A stretch of 64,000 nucleotides of DNA from Brachynemurus nebulosus (GCA_035578155.1 JAPWDM010000008.1:25196598-25260597), one strand, 5' to 3'; counted from the first letter of the stretch, positions 34,984 through 46,654 are shown. Notes: generated from the letters alone by a model not told the origin. Numbers and translations: made by a program.

Positions 34984-35042
34984 TTTATTTGCGGAGGCCC
35001 TCGGGCACATGTTCGAACTGCCCTTATGTAAATCCGCCTCTG
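34984..35042 (-). mobile_element. hAT-like terminal fragment
   Basis: Read on the minus strand it begins cagaggcggatttacataag and continues gggca...gggcctccgc, in the style of hAT ends with CAGNGGCGGATTTA. No other end is found. The flanking 34392-34983 and 35043-35476 are AT-rich without recognised features. Confidence 0.45.
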
Positions 35043-35473
35043 TTATAGAGATATATAGTACCTATAATTAAAGAAGAATTTGTATAAATCTAAGAAATAA
35101 ATTATCATTACTTTCAATAAAATTTATTTTATTTTTATTTATTTATTTATTTCTAAGTATCTTAAGTCAATTTAAGTAAACAAAAACAGATTTTCATTTA
35201 TTATTGCATACTGTTCATTAGAACATTAGGTACGTAATAATGCCAAGTTGACCTACGTTTTACTCAAATTAAATAGGAAAAAATTTATAGCAGGAAAACA
35301 GTAGTCTAAGTTATTTTTTATAGGCGTTATGAAACGTGAAAACTCGGCCTCTGAAAAATAAAAATTTTAGATTTAAGATACTTTGGCTTGTGTCCACAGA
35401 TTTATTTCTTGAGACAGAAAATAGAAACTACTTTTTTAATTTTTTTTAAACGAATAATTTACAAGGATGATAG

Positions 35474-35476
<3 letters not shown>

Positions 35477-35542
<66 letters not shown>
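35477..35542. repeat. (TC)n(TA)n compound microsatellite
   Basis: A TC run of about 28 bp is followed by a TA run of about 38 bp that ends exactly at the probable 5' end of the Helitron at 35543. Confidence 0.95.
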
Positions 35543-35545
<3 letters not shown>

Positions 35546-36890
35546 TGTCACGATGTTTGGGATAAACTCCGAAACTACTGAACCGATTTTGATCGAATTT
35601 GGTAACTATCTGTAATTTGGTCCAACTTAAAATATCGGATAGTTTTTATCTTAATTATTGACCTTAATAATTTTTTTTTCAAATTAAATGTTTAACTAAA
35701 TGTAAATATTAATTAAATATAAAAGGCAAATACCATTCACCTATCACGAAATCTCCAGAACTATAATACCTACAAACTTGAAACTTGGTATGTAGGTCCC
35801 TGTTAGATCGTAGGCGCTCGCTTAGAAAGGATTTTGCAAAACTTTTAGTTTAACCGTAGAAATTTACGAAAAACCGCAAAATATCAATTGTTTATTACTG
35901 TATACAGATATCTGTGGAAAAATTTATAAAAAAATCATGCAAATTAATTTGTTGCTAAGTATTTGGAGAACAATAATTTTGGAATTTTTGTAAGTATGAA
36001 TAAGTATTTCTATAGATACCACAAATAATATTTTTACCTACGACTACTATGAAATTGCTTATCTACTGTGCGAAGTACTATTTGTATTCTATAAAGAAAT
36101 AAACAGCTTTATTGACCAGTTATCATCAATTGGCACTTCTGCTGTTTTCAAGAAATTCCATACATATGAAAATTAGATATACTATAAAAATATGAATGAC
36201 TTGAAAATATGAAAATATGAATAATACTTTAGAGTCATCGAGCGAGCGACTTTAGGAACTGATTTTGTACAAAATTTCAGAATATCAAATTTAAATGGAC
36301 GTGTGGTCACATTGTCCGTCAGTTACACCAAATAGGGCGCAAATTAAAAAGCTGAAGAAATTTGACAATTTTTACTTAAGTAGTGCTGAGGTCTCTGTGA
36401 AAGTTGAAAGTGACGTTAAAATGGTTTTCCATGGCCTTGGTGACTTGAACGGCCTAAAATATAAACAATTCTAAAACTGTTGGTATAGGTACCCATACTA
36501 AGTTCTTACGGTGCGGAAATTAGCTATGCTAATAATATATGAAGATAGTTATTTTCGAGTCATTGGGCGAGCAGGGTCAAGTGCTATAAATAATTGATTT
36601 TGCACAGAATGTTAGAATATATGTGTAAATTGGCCTAGAAATTTTACCTATAATTTAATCTAACATCGTTTGAAATCTAGGTTGTGTAGACACCCGGTAG
36701 ATGGCACTGTGTTATGATTTCTAGATTATACATTCTATTCCACGTCATATTTGTTTATGTTCACGATGTCAATGATTTTCATAATATTACTGTGTATTGT
36801 GTTATAATTTATAGTTTGAAATGATAAGAAAAAATTAATTCAATCAATTATAACTACTGATCTGCAGCAACGTGTGGCCGGGTCAGCTAG
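35543..36890 (+). mobile_element. Non-autonomous Helitron
   Basis: Probable 5' end TC at 35543 after an A and 3' end ctag at 36890 before a T, as expected for Helitron insertion between A and T. Near the 5' end is gaaactactgaaccgatttt, a phrase common in insect Helitrons. The right end is tggccgggtcagctag with a possible short stem ctga...tcag upstream. Later text such as acaaacttgaaacttggtatg also resembles such elements. No Rep/helicase frame, so non-autonomous. No duplication is expected. Confidence 0.72.
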
Positions 36891-36965
36891 TATTATTATA
36901 ATTTTAAAGGTTAAAAATTTTTCCCTTTGTCAAAAATCCACAGTGCCTGAGTTTTTTTTAAATTA

Positions 36966-37916
36966 GCGTAAGGGAGCGAGGGGCTTGTTGTAACAATTTT
37001 CGGAAAAAATGATCTAATTTAATATCTGCTCGCTTTTTCAGCATTAAAAAAGCATTTATCTATAGTTTAACTATTCCTCTATCACACTGAAAATAAATAA
37101 GATCAAAATTGTTAACATGTGCTTCACATCAGCCATTTTCTTAAAGAAAGTGCACTGCAAAGTACAACTTGTGCCGTGTTTGGGGTTAGATGAAACAGCC
37201 ATGAGGTAGATAGTGACAATAAAAATAAAATCATTTTTGATAGGTATTTGGACTTTAATTTTGTTATTTGCCAAGCAATGAAACTAAAAAATTCTTTTAC
37301 AAAACAATCAACAATCAAACTTTTCAGTTAGATAAACCATATTTTTATAATCAACATAGCACTTTTAATCATGTTAATTTACCTAAAAAAGCTACAATTA
37401 TCTAAAAAAATAATCAGCCTACGAAACAGGACGCTATATTATTATAATGCCTAAACTGAGTCTTCATCGGAGTAACAATAGTACAAATAACATGTTACAA
37501 TTTGCCCCAATATATTGTTATAATAAACCCCGCAGCATAATTTTCTACATTTAAGAAAATTCTCATAAAATAATGTTGCTAAACCCGAAACTTTTAAAGA
37601 ATACTAAAACTAAGTACATTTTAAAACTATATATATATGCAAAACTAAAAGTTCTAGATTAATTGATAATAGACTCGAAGAACCAAATTTTATGAAAGTA
37701 ATATTTTACGTTACCTAACCAAAATGATGCACGTGCATACCGCCACTTACTGCGTCGTTGGGTGAGACACGGTTTATGATAACGTGATGTCGCATAGTAT
37801 AAGAATTAAATTGAACAAAAAACATGAGTTTATAAAGTTGACTCCCACTAAAAATTGCGTGCTACTATACTTACCCGTGTTTCAACAAGCCCCTAGTTCC
37901 CCTATCTAGGTGAGTC
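36966..37916. mobile_element. TA-flanked TIR element (aggggcttgttg family)
   Basis: The left end gcgtaagggagcgagggg and the right end (inverted) gataggggaactagggg share cttgttg.aaca after them. TA at 36964-36965 and 37917-37918 is the likely duplication, pointing to Tc1/mariner/pogo. Short reverse frames inside show no transposase motifs. Confidence 0.68.
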
Positions 37917-37926
37917 TCTTTTTTAA

Positions 37927-38929
37927 CCCTAGAATCATACGTTGGGCTACGAGAAACGTTAATCAATCAATCGTTGTCAATTTGACGAATGGACTTTTTA
38001 CCGAGAATCTTAGAGTTTATTTGCAAAAAACAGTTTTTTTTACATAACAATACTACAAGAGCGAACAAAATATTTAAAAAAATTGCATTTGGAAAAATTT
38101 TTTAATATAAATATTTATTTATAAATTTTTTTAATCTTTATATTGAAGCATATTTTCATTATAAAAATTAAATAGTCCCGGACTCAGATTGCGTCATGAC
38201 ACCTATTGTAATAGCTGAATTTCGAGTTTTCGAAATTCGCTAAAAATAGATGAATACATCAATTGTATCATAAGACATGTCTTTCAAATAATTAATTTAT
38301 GAACTATTATGAGTCAGTGGACATGTGTGACTTTACAGAATGTGAAATTTCTCGGTAACAAATATTCCCATAGAAATGTAGTTGTTTCCTCATTAGGCAC
38401 GTTTGTAAATTTTCTAAAATTTGTTAGTAATTTTTCGAAGAAGGTCTCAAAAAATAACAAAAATTAAAATATTTTCCGCAAAATAAATTGTTAATCTTTT
38501 ATTAAGTCACTTGAAACGCACTCTTTGGTTTTCGATTCAATATATTAAAACGTCAGTATTATGTCGTCTCTATGTCAAACAGTTGTAATCATCTTTCACA
38601 TTATCATTATCATTGAATAAGTTAAATATAATATCCATATCTTTAATAAATTTTCGTTATATGTTTATATGTAAAGTAAAAAATCTTTAAAGAAAACATA
38701 CGTTAATCATACATCGTCGTCAAATTGACGCACACTATTTTAATATAAACAAAACGACAGCAACTATAAACAAAATTGATCCGTTTTCCGTGTTATCGTA
38801 ACAAATAAATTAGATACCAGAAGTTTTAGAACAGACAAGCAACGACAAGTTGTAGTACTGTAGCAGGTGGAAATGTGTGTCGTCAATTTGACGAGTACGT
38901 ATGGTCGTCAATTTGACGAGTACCTAGGG
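37927..38929 (+). mobile_element. piggyBac-like element, copy c
   Basis: TTAA at 37923-37926 and 38930-38933; same orientation as copy a and alignable along its length. Two changes stand out: a 71-bp family A terminus inserted at 38173-38243, and a duplication at the right end in which tcgtcaatttgacgagtac occurs twice, 24 bp apart (38880 and 38904), so the end now reads tacctaggg. No transposase. Confidence 0.85.
38173..38243 (+). mobile_element. Solo family A 3' end inside copy c
   Basis: tagtcccggactcagattgc through the hairpin gaatttcgag/ttttcgaaattcgctaa, nearly identical to 2117-2186. Copies a and b have uninterrupted sequence here (compare 6378-6400), so this is an insertion of only the terminal ~71 bp. 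Confidence 0.82.
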
Positions 38930-38933
38930 TTAA

Positions 38934-39620
38934 ATTGGGAATCTATTTGTTATATAATTTTCTATCATTATTTACTAATATTAAATTAAAAAAATATCTA
39001 ATGTTTTGATCTTATACTAAATACTAAAAGCTCTAACAAACATTTTTATCTTTAAACTGTAATAAACTTTTGCAAAATAGAAAGTAGAAAGTCTACTTGA
39101 CTACTTTAGTTCTGTTTAATTGCATAACACTGATGTCTGTAGTTATAACCTCTGTTTATGGTGGTATTTAAAAGTCGGCCATCGTCCGCTTTCTGATTTT
39201 TTTGTTGATTTTTAAAATACCTTTGTAATAAATGAAGGAAACCTGAAATAGTTTAAAAGGAAATTTGTTTAAACCAGACCAGACAGAACTTAGCAGAACG
39301 TTCATTTCCGTTAACGCAGAGAACAAAGAGAAATCTTTAATTTCTGTAAACCATTTCTTTGTCGCAAAGATTTTATTCTAATTATATATATATACCTACA
39401 TGCAGAAGTATTTGTATAATTATACTTACCTTAAATTACTATATATGTATAAAAATTTCTCTTCCCAGCTTAATTTTTTTGTCGTGCTTTACAGATGTAT
39501 ATTGCGCATATTAAAAAGAAAATTTAAGAATGTTTTTTCTCCCTGTCTGTGTTTTGTATTTTCGTTGTATGTACAATTTTCCTTTAGTTCAATATTTGAA
39601 CAACTAAAATTTTCGCATGT
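38934..39620. other. AT-rich spacer
   Basis: No gene or element end is supported. Confidence 0.5.
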
Positions 39621-40774
39621 ATATAGTAGCCTAAGATCCCGCAGCTGATTTCTGCAGGTATCTGTTTTTTTAATGAAATTTAATTTAAATGAATCCTTAA
39701 TGGCAATGTAATAGATTGCTCCCGGGTTGCTATCGAAAATTAGCAAGTACCTTTAATTGCCGTCATTAAGCGAATAATTGAAAAGACATTTTTTGACGTT
39801 TTAAAGTGTCAAATATTTTCAAAGATTTTTAAAATTTACAAATTTTTCTCATAGTAACAAGAAAAGTAAATAATTTTTTCCTAGTTACAAGTACAAAAAT
39901 AAGCCAAGAGCCATTTGATTTGATTTTTTAATTTTTTTTATTTATCTATAAGTATATCTACAATATGTGTATATTGCTTATTAAATTGATCAAAACATCA
40001 GTTTTTAATAAAAAAAAATTACTAAAATCTGGGGCAGTGCCCCCGTGCCCCCACCAAGACGAGGCAAAACAAAACAAAACAAACAGAGCACTGCTGTATC
40101 TTTTCTCGAAGCAATTCAGCCTATTTTTGGACTCTGATAACTTCGGTCTGGATAATACTTAAGAGCTCAAGTTGTCAGGATAGAATGTAGTCACCAGTCT
40201 TATGAAATGTACCGAATTTCAATTTTATAGCTCTATTGCTTTCGATATTATTAATATGTAAATTTTAAAATTCGTCACTCACTCACTGGTGATCATCAAA
40301 ATTATAGAGAACTTCCCGAAGTTTTATAAAGTTGAAATTTTGTCTGTAGGCTGGGTTTAGCACACAATTAACGAGAAAATTAACAAATCTGTGATTTTCC
40401 CTCTTTAGCTTCTTATAAATAATAAAACATATTGTAGATATATTTATAGACAAATAAAAAAAATTAAAAAATCAAATCAGATGGCTCTTGGCTTATTTTT
40501 GTATTTGTAACTAGGAAAAAATTATTTACTTTTCTTGTTACTATGAGAAAAATTTGTAAATTTTAAAAATCTTTGTAAATATTTGACATTTTAAAACGTC
40601 AAAAAATGTCTTTTCGATTATTCGCTTAATGACGGCAATTAAAGGTACTTGCGGCTAATTTTCGATAGGCAACCCAGGAGGAATCTATTACATTGCCATT
40701 AAGGATTCATTTAAATTAAGTTTCATTAAAAAAACAGATACCTGCAGAAATCAGCTGCGGGATCTTGTACTATA
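39621..40774. mobile_element. 1.15-kb fold-back element with ~340-bp arms
   Basis: Left arm 39621-39970 and right arm 40425-40774 are inverted copies at about 90% identity, both with agatcccgcagctgatttct at the outer side and caagagcc/ggctcttg further in. The 455-bp middle contains cactcactcactggtgatc and gagaacttcccgaagtttta, a style seen in insect Helitrons, and a meaningless 65-codon frame. No target duplication is clear. Transcripts would form a long double-stranded hairpin. Confidence 0.82.
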
Positions 40775-41185
40775 GGTAGCTAATAAAAACACTGTTTCGC
40801 ATTTGTATAATTATTGAACTTTCTTCTATATAGTTTTCGTTGCGCATACAAGTAGATACATATAATATATATGTATAATTTAGGTTCTGCAAACAGATTA
40901 AAATGTTGTCTGACTATCGTTCTACATTTCTGCAATATCAAACATGCAAAAAGCACAGACGGAGTAAGACCCTTTTTTTATTTTCATAAAAATTAACTTA
41001 GAAAAAGAAAAATATTAATATTATACATGTATGCATTAAGGTTTGTTTAGTTGTTGTACAGATTGCATACTGAGAAAAGTTACGGGTGTTTCAATGGCGT
41101 TGTATGTTAGTGTAGGGACAGAATTAAGGTTTTGCCACCTATGGGCCATCGATGTCCTCAGTGTGTATGCATATAGTCTAGTTAA

Positions 41186-42054
41186 GGGGCGAGTTCAAAT
41201 AAAAAATCAACTTTTTTATTTATGATTATTTTGCTTGTTGAAATTTTTTTTTCAAATTAGGGAGGGTTTCAAATAGGAAATTTTGTTTTTGACACATTCG
41301 TTACTCTTCCCTGTGGGGGGAGGGGGCACTTTTTCACAAGTTTTTAAGCGTTTACAAGGAACGCCATATCTCAAAAAGTAATGAATATTTTTTAAATATT
41401 TTTTCATTATTTTATTCCTAAAGGACCTGTCCATAAAGCTGAGTATGGGTTTCAGGTAATTTTAAAAATTAACTATAAAATTGTAATCCTAAATTTCTAA
41501 AAATTATAAAACACAATTTTTTATTAAAAAAAGAATGTTTAAAAATAGTTACAATTATTCAAATGTAAAAAGCATACTCCACTTTATGCGCAATATGTTT
41601 ATGAACAAAATTTAAAAAAAATTAAGTCTTTATCTTTTCTAGAACTTGAGATATGATTTTCCTTGTCGGAAAAAACACAACCTTCGGGAAACGGTAAAAA
41701 ACAAAAATAATAACAAAAGAACCGGTTTACTCACTGTTTATTAAAACGTCTACAAAGGCATACAAAGAAAAGAACATTATCTCAGTGCATACTATAACTC
41801 ATGTACACATCAAAACTAAATATTACTGATCAAATCCCGAGGGGGGGGGGGGGGTGAGAGAATTGTTTGCAAAGGAGCAGCAACTTGGCCGTGCAGCGGC
41901 TCACAAATAAATAGTTTTCTACTTGAAAAAAAAAGATTTTTGACCATGTTTTATATATCACCGTGTTTGTAAAGAATCACAGAACAAAATAAAAGCAAAA
42001 AATGAAATTCGAAAAATATTAGTTTATTAGCCGTTTCTGGCGTGAACTCCTCCC
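41186..42054 (+). mobile_element. TTAA-flanked element (ggaggagttca family), copy 1
   Basis: TTAA at 41182-41185 and 42055-42058. Ends ggggcgagttca and (inverted) gggaggagttca. Alignable end to end with the copy at 62714-63572. A G run of about 15 at 41841-41855 is shorter in the other copy. Both copies keep a 60-codon reverse frame (41252-41434 here), probably by shared descent. Non-autonomous, piggyBac-like by its TTAA flanks. Confidence 0.83.
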
Positions 42055-42344
42055 TTAACACTGTCTTGTCCCTTCTGTTAGGCTTTAAACGCTGCTATTA
42101 GTGAATGTTACCATAGCCAGTAAACATACGATTGTCTGGCTTTAAAGTTTCTAAAGACAGTATTTTTTCTTTAGCTTTCCATTTTTGCTAAGAAAATTAT
42201 GAAATTCCTTCTAGAAATATGACTGATTCGACAGAAGTCTTTTTACTAATGATCCTATATGCTTAATTTTGGCACAATTTAGTAGTACGGCTTCGAAAAA
42301 TTTTGGTAAACATGATGATCATCAAATCAGGCTCTACGGAAATG

Positions 42345-43070
42345 CTTTTAATTAGGTTGAATTAGGCCGATATCGGTATGCTTTGGCTCCGATCTCGCTC
42401 CGATAATCTTGTTGTGTTTACATTACAGTTCGATACAAATATCTTTTCATAACAACTGAACGTAAGCGGAGCGGAGTGGAATCAAAAAAATGTTTACACT
42501 ATCGATATAGGTCTGATATCGTTCCGATAAAATATTATCTGAGCGGTATTGATACTGGAGCGGGACTGGACCGCGACTGATATCGGAGCGGTATCGGAGC
42601 GATGATGTGAATACACTCATTGTTTCTTATATAATATTTCCGTGGCTAACACTTTCGGTGACGTTATTATATTAAAAAATCCATAAATTCTGTAATATTG
42701 TATTTAACATAAAGCAATAACTTTTTCATCAAAATGTTCAGAAAAGTTAGGCGATTACAGGAAAAATAAATTTGGTTAATTATCACTTTATGTTTCTATG
42801 TAATGCTTTGTTAGACTTAAATTTTGAGACATTTTTTAACCGACAAACAAAAAATCTTTAAAAGTCATTATTGACCAAAGGCATAGCAGTAACCGTAGTA
42901 ATCTTTTTTTTAAATTTTCCGTAAAGATGTAAACTAATATTATCTGGACAAAAAATTAATGATTACGCTCCCGATTCGATAAAATATCTGAATATTTTAT
43001 CGAATCGGGAGCGTAGCGATATCGTACCGAGAGCGGAGCGATAGTGAGGATTGGGCCTTAAAGTAATTTA
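42345..43070. mobile_element. Palindrome-rich MITE (gatatcggagcg motifs)
   Basis: Imperfect inverted ends: ttaggccgatatcggtatgc at the left, and at the right gcgatatcgtacc through gggccttaa. The interior is crowded with gatatcgg, gagcgg and ctccgat words, and has a perfect hairpin at 42965-43014. No coding sequence. Subterminal repeats of this density are usual in hAT- and P-type MITEs, but the duplication is unclear. Flanks 42059-42344 and 43071-43519 have no recognised feature. Confidence 0.55.
42965..43014. other. Perfect 23-bp stem hairpin
   Basis: acgctcccgattcgat... and its exact complement form a 23-bp stem around the 4-base loop ctga. It lies inside the MITE at 42345-43070. Confidence 0.95.
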
Positions 43071-43523
43071 GGTCTGAACTGATGTCTACATGTGTAAATT
43101 TAGTAGAAATGAAAGAACGACTTAGAAAACCTATAATTCGCTTCAAGTTTCATTATCAAATTGATAATGTTATTTTATATTGTTTCAATAACGTGTTCAG
43201 TGGCATTTGAAAAAAATATTTTATTGTAGGCGTTTTCTTAATTAATACTTGTACACCTGACGTAATAATTAATTCTATACCTATTTGTGATATTCATTAA
43301 CATACGTTTTGTTTCGGATTAACGCGAAAATTATATTTATAGAGTCGAGTAAATACTGTTTGCATTGTTGGTGTCTTATGGTGTAGGTATGTATTCGTAT
43401 GTATAGCGGCCGTAAAACGTTTGTATTTTCCCTATTTCTGTTGCAGAGAAATTGTGTTCAGTTACAAAGTTTTTGTTTCAACAATAAATATTTTCTTTAT
43501 CCAAAAATGTTTATATGTGGATA

Positions 43524-43731
43524 TGTTACGCTCAAAGATCGAAATCGCTCATTGAGCGAAAAAATCGACCACAACGTGTTGTGGTTATTTAAAATCAGCT
43601 ACAACGCGAAATTCGCGTCGTGGCTTTCATAAGATTTGACCACAGCGGCAACGCGACGTGGTCATTTAAAAAAGCCATAACGCGTTTTAGAGGGTTAGCT
43701 GATGCAATTGTCACACGATGGACAGGTTGTC
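43524..43731 (+). repeat. Left TIR with palindromic units
   Basis: After the outer tip come the palindrome tcgctcattgagcga (43544-43558) and four palindromic units: ccacaacgtgttgtgg at 43569-43584, an attcgcg-centred unit near 43597-43625, ccacagcg...gacgtgg near 43637-43663, and a partial gccataacgcgtt near 43673. Likely binding sites for the transposase, by analogy with repeated subterminal motifs elsewhere. Confidence 0.8.
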
Positions 43732-43911
43732 ATTCGTCAACTGGCGCATAGGATTCAGGATGTTAAATAATAAAAGCCTTTCATTAAATTATTTATTCAT
43801 TATGAATTCGTGATCTTACATTAGTAAGCATAACAAAATTATTTCCCATATACTGAATTGCAAATTAGTTATTTTTAAGCAATACATCGTCATGCATTAA
43901 AATCTGTTTAA

Positions 43912-44557
43912 GGGGGTATTTTAGTCTAGACAGTTCGAAAAAATCGATTTTCTTTTTTTTCCACATTTTCAAAGTTTAGACCTTTAAGAATAGGTCTGTA
44001 AAAGGATTTACGGAAATTCGAATTATTTTCGGAGTTACGGTTATTTTTTCCTGTGTACTGTGTATCCTTCCAGTGTTAAATTCAAATTTTTAATATATTA
44101 TAAATTACTTGAAGCTACTTCGATACGGTTGACGTATCTCAGGATTTTTGGAATTTATTTTTAAAAAATTTTCCTAGTTGAAAAAAGGAGGCGAAAAAAT
44201 GATTTATTTTTTAAATGGACGTCATTTTATGAAAAAATTTATTTTTTCAAAACGGCTAGGTTCAACTAATTCTACATCCTTGTTTATTAAGAATTAAGTA
44301 AAATTTTATGTTTCAGATCACCAGGAGGGTTCAAATCACGTCAACTAGGAGACACCTTTTTTTTTGAGACCCACTTTGCAGGCCTGTACCTACCTATTTC
44401 AATTTTGAAATTTTTTTAAATTTTCAGACATTTTATACTTTTAAAATATCAGCAAAAAACTATTTAAAAAATGGATATTAAAAATGTTTAGAGCTTTTTT
44501 TTTATATCGCGCCCGTAAAATCACCTCAAAATCGAGCCTCTTGACTAGAATACCCCC
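43912..44557. mobile_element. TTAA-flanked MITE inside the Ginger-like element
   Basis: TTAA at 43908-43911 and 44558-44561. The ends gggggtattttagtctaga and, inverted, gggggtattctagtcaaga are about 80% alike over 25 bp. 646 bp, non-coding, piggyBac-like by its target. It lies within the Ginger-like element, so it inserted later. Confidence 0.82.
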
Positions 44558-44713
44558 TTAAGTGCTCTAGGTCTCAATATTTAAAAAAAAATCTTAATTA
44601 ACAATATTTTTAAACTAGTAAATTATGACTTTGTTCGGGAACTTTAATTAATGAATTAATCTTTTTTATGGAACTAAAGAATATAAGGAATATGAGAAAT
44701 AGATATTACAAAG

Positions 44714-45540
44714 CTATTTATTCTTACAAGAACTATTACCGTGACATTTAGAATTGCACTGTACGTTCTTTGAACGACATTTGAATTTTTATCAATACAG
44801 TATCTTTTGCAATTACAGCTGACAAATCCTTGCCTGCCTCCAGATAAGAGCATCGATGCTGAGCGAAGTGTTAATGAAGTTGAGGGAACGTCCTCAATGT
44901 TAATAAAATTATTCTCAGAAACTATAAATTCGTTACGGGCATAAAGTCGATCTAGAACACCTTCTTTGTTTCCTAACTGATAAAGTCCTGACAGATTAAT
45001 GTCCATTACAACAGCTAAAGCATTTCTGGGAGCTGCACGCTCCCTATCAACATCAGGTACCCTAACTAAAACATTAGATCCAACTTCAACTGCAGGAAAT
45101 CTTGAGTTGGATAATGAAACCATTTTTAGTGCTTGTTTTTCCTGACCGGTTTTGGCACATTTTCAAAAATTTAAAGCGACAAAATTTTCCACTTCTTTGG
45201 TAAGTTTACTTACTATTTACCTCGTGTCCGCTTGTGCCCGATGTTAATATGTGCGTTTTCCAAAATGTCAAACAGTTCATCAGCCTTACAAAAATAACGG
45301 AGTTTTAAATCACAAATACTATTAGATTCATATTCAATAAATTTTTCCGTGTCACTTATTTTTAAAACTTCATATCATTTAAGACGATGATAATGTTTTG
45401 ACGATAGGGGTTGATTACTTTTTTTGAGAAGCCGAGCTTCCTTTGTTTCTTGAAGTAACGTTTAGTATCGTTCGTTACTAATGAAAAGACTGCGATCGGT
45501 ATTTGTCTTTATAAACTCATCCCATTTATCATAAAATACA
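44714..45540 (-). pseudogene. Integrase-type transposase remnant (KRBA2/Ginger-like)
   Basis: Two preserved pieces on the minus strand. The N-terminal piece (45540-45213) ends with a motif ELFDILENAHINIGHKR, which resembles the start of the HHCC zinc-binding region of KRBA2-like integrases; it has in-frame stops near 45462 and 45375 and then stops at 45213. The C-terminal piece (45162-44714) carries VEVGSNVLVRVPDVDR, GVLDRLYARNEF and a Cys tail starting CNCKRYC, a layout known downstream of the catalytic core in these proteins. A one-base shift near 44785 moves the rest of the Cys tail (KCRSKN, CNSKCH) into another frame ending at 44714. The DDE core between the pieces is deleted, so it is inactive. 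Confidence 0.82.
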
Positions 45541-45654
45541 TTTTTTTTTTATTAGCCATGATTAGCGCACTGATGTTTACACTTGGAAATAACAATCAAC
45601 AATAAATACAAATTCAACGGTATTTGATTGCAATGCACCAGTTGACAAACAACA

Positions 45655-45922
45655 ACCTATCCGTCGTGTCACAATTGCATCAGCTAACGGTCTAGAACGC
45701 GTTGTGGCTTTTTTAAATGACCATGTTGCATTGTGATGAAATCTTATAAAAGCCACGACGCGAATTTCGCGTTGTGGTCTTTTTTAGTTAGCCACAACGC
45801 GTTGTGGCTATTTTTATAAGTGCCACAACACGAATTTCGTGTTGTGACTGATTTTAAATAACCACAACGCGTTGTGGTCGATTTTTTCGCTCAATGAGCG
45901 ATTTCGATCTTTGAGCGTAACA
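45655..45922 (-). repeat. Right TIR with expanded palindromic units
   Basis: Six units of two alternating kinds: ccacaacgcgttgtgg (45791-45808, 45861-45878), cgaatttcg-centred units (45751-45779, 45821-45849), and decayed ones near 45695 and 45719. Units of each kind repeat every 70 bp. This arm is about 60 bp longer than the left one, consistent with gain of about one repeat pair. Confidence 0.8.
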
Positions 45923-46252
45923 GATACACAAAATACGTACATAATATGTATGTACATAATAGGTGTTACAGAAGAAGTGTATTATAGTAAACAAAATAAT
46001 GTAATTTTGAGATAAGAATAGTATTAAACTGAAATTTAACAAAATTAAAAACATATCGTTTTTTATTCGGAAATTGGAACAAAGAACTATTGACGAAAAG
46101 CTTTTTCTGCCTTCTTTTTAGTGTTTCGTACCGGTACCGGGTTGCGAAAGTATCTTACCGGTCCGCAGAAAACGGTGTGAATTACAATAAATTACAAAAT
46201 TGTTAAAAAAAGGTTTTTGGCGATAAAAATCGCATGTTTTTGAATTTAGTTT

Positions 46253-46650
<398 letters not shown>

Positions 46651-46654
46651 ACAG

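Larger units (their letters stand above)
43524..45922 (-). mobile_element. Ginger-like (KRBA2-type integrase) DNA transposon
   Basis: Ends tgttacgctcaaagatcg and cgatctttgagcgtaaca are perfect inverted repeats with the TGT...ACA form of integrase-type elements. The 4-bp duplication GATA is at 43520-43523 and 45923-45926. The TIRs are long, about 208 bp left and 268 bp right, and built from repeated palindromes. Inside, on the minus strand, is a broken integrase of the KRBA2/Ginger type (44714-45540). A TTAA-flanked element is inserted at 43912-44557. The combination of integrase, TGT ends and 4-bp duplication fits the Ginger superfamily; that call is inference. Confidence 0.85.

Noticed and set aside
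39489..39746. Reverse 85-codon frame near the fold-back at 39621
   Set aside because: No domain; partly inside an inverted-repeat arm.
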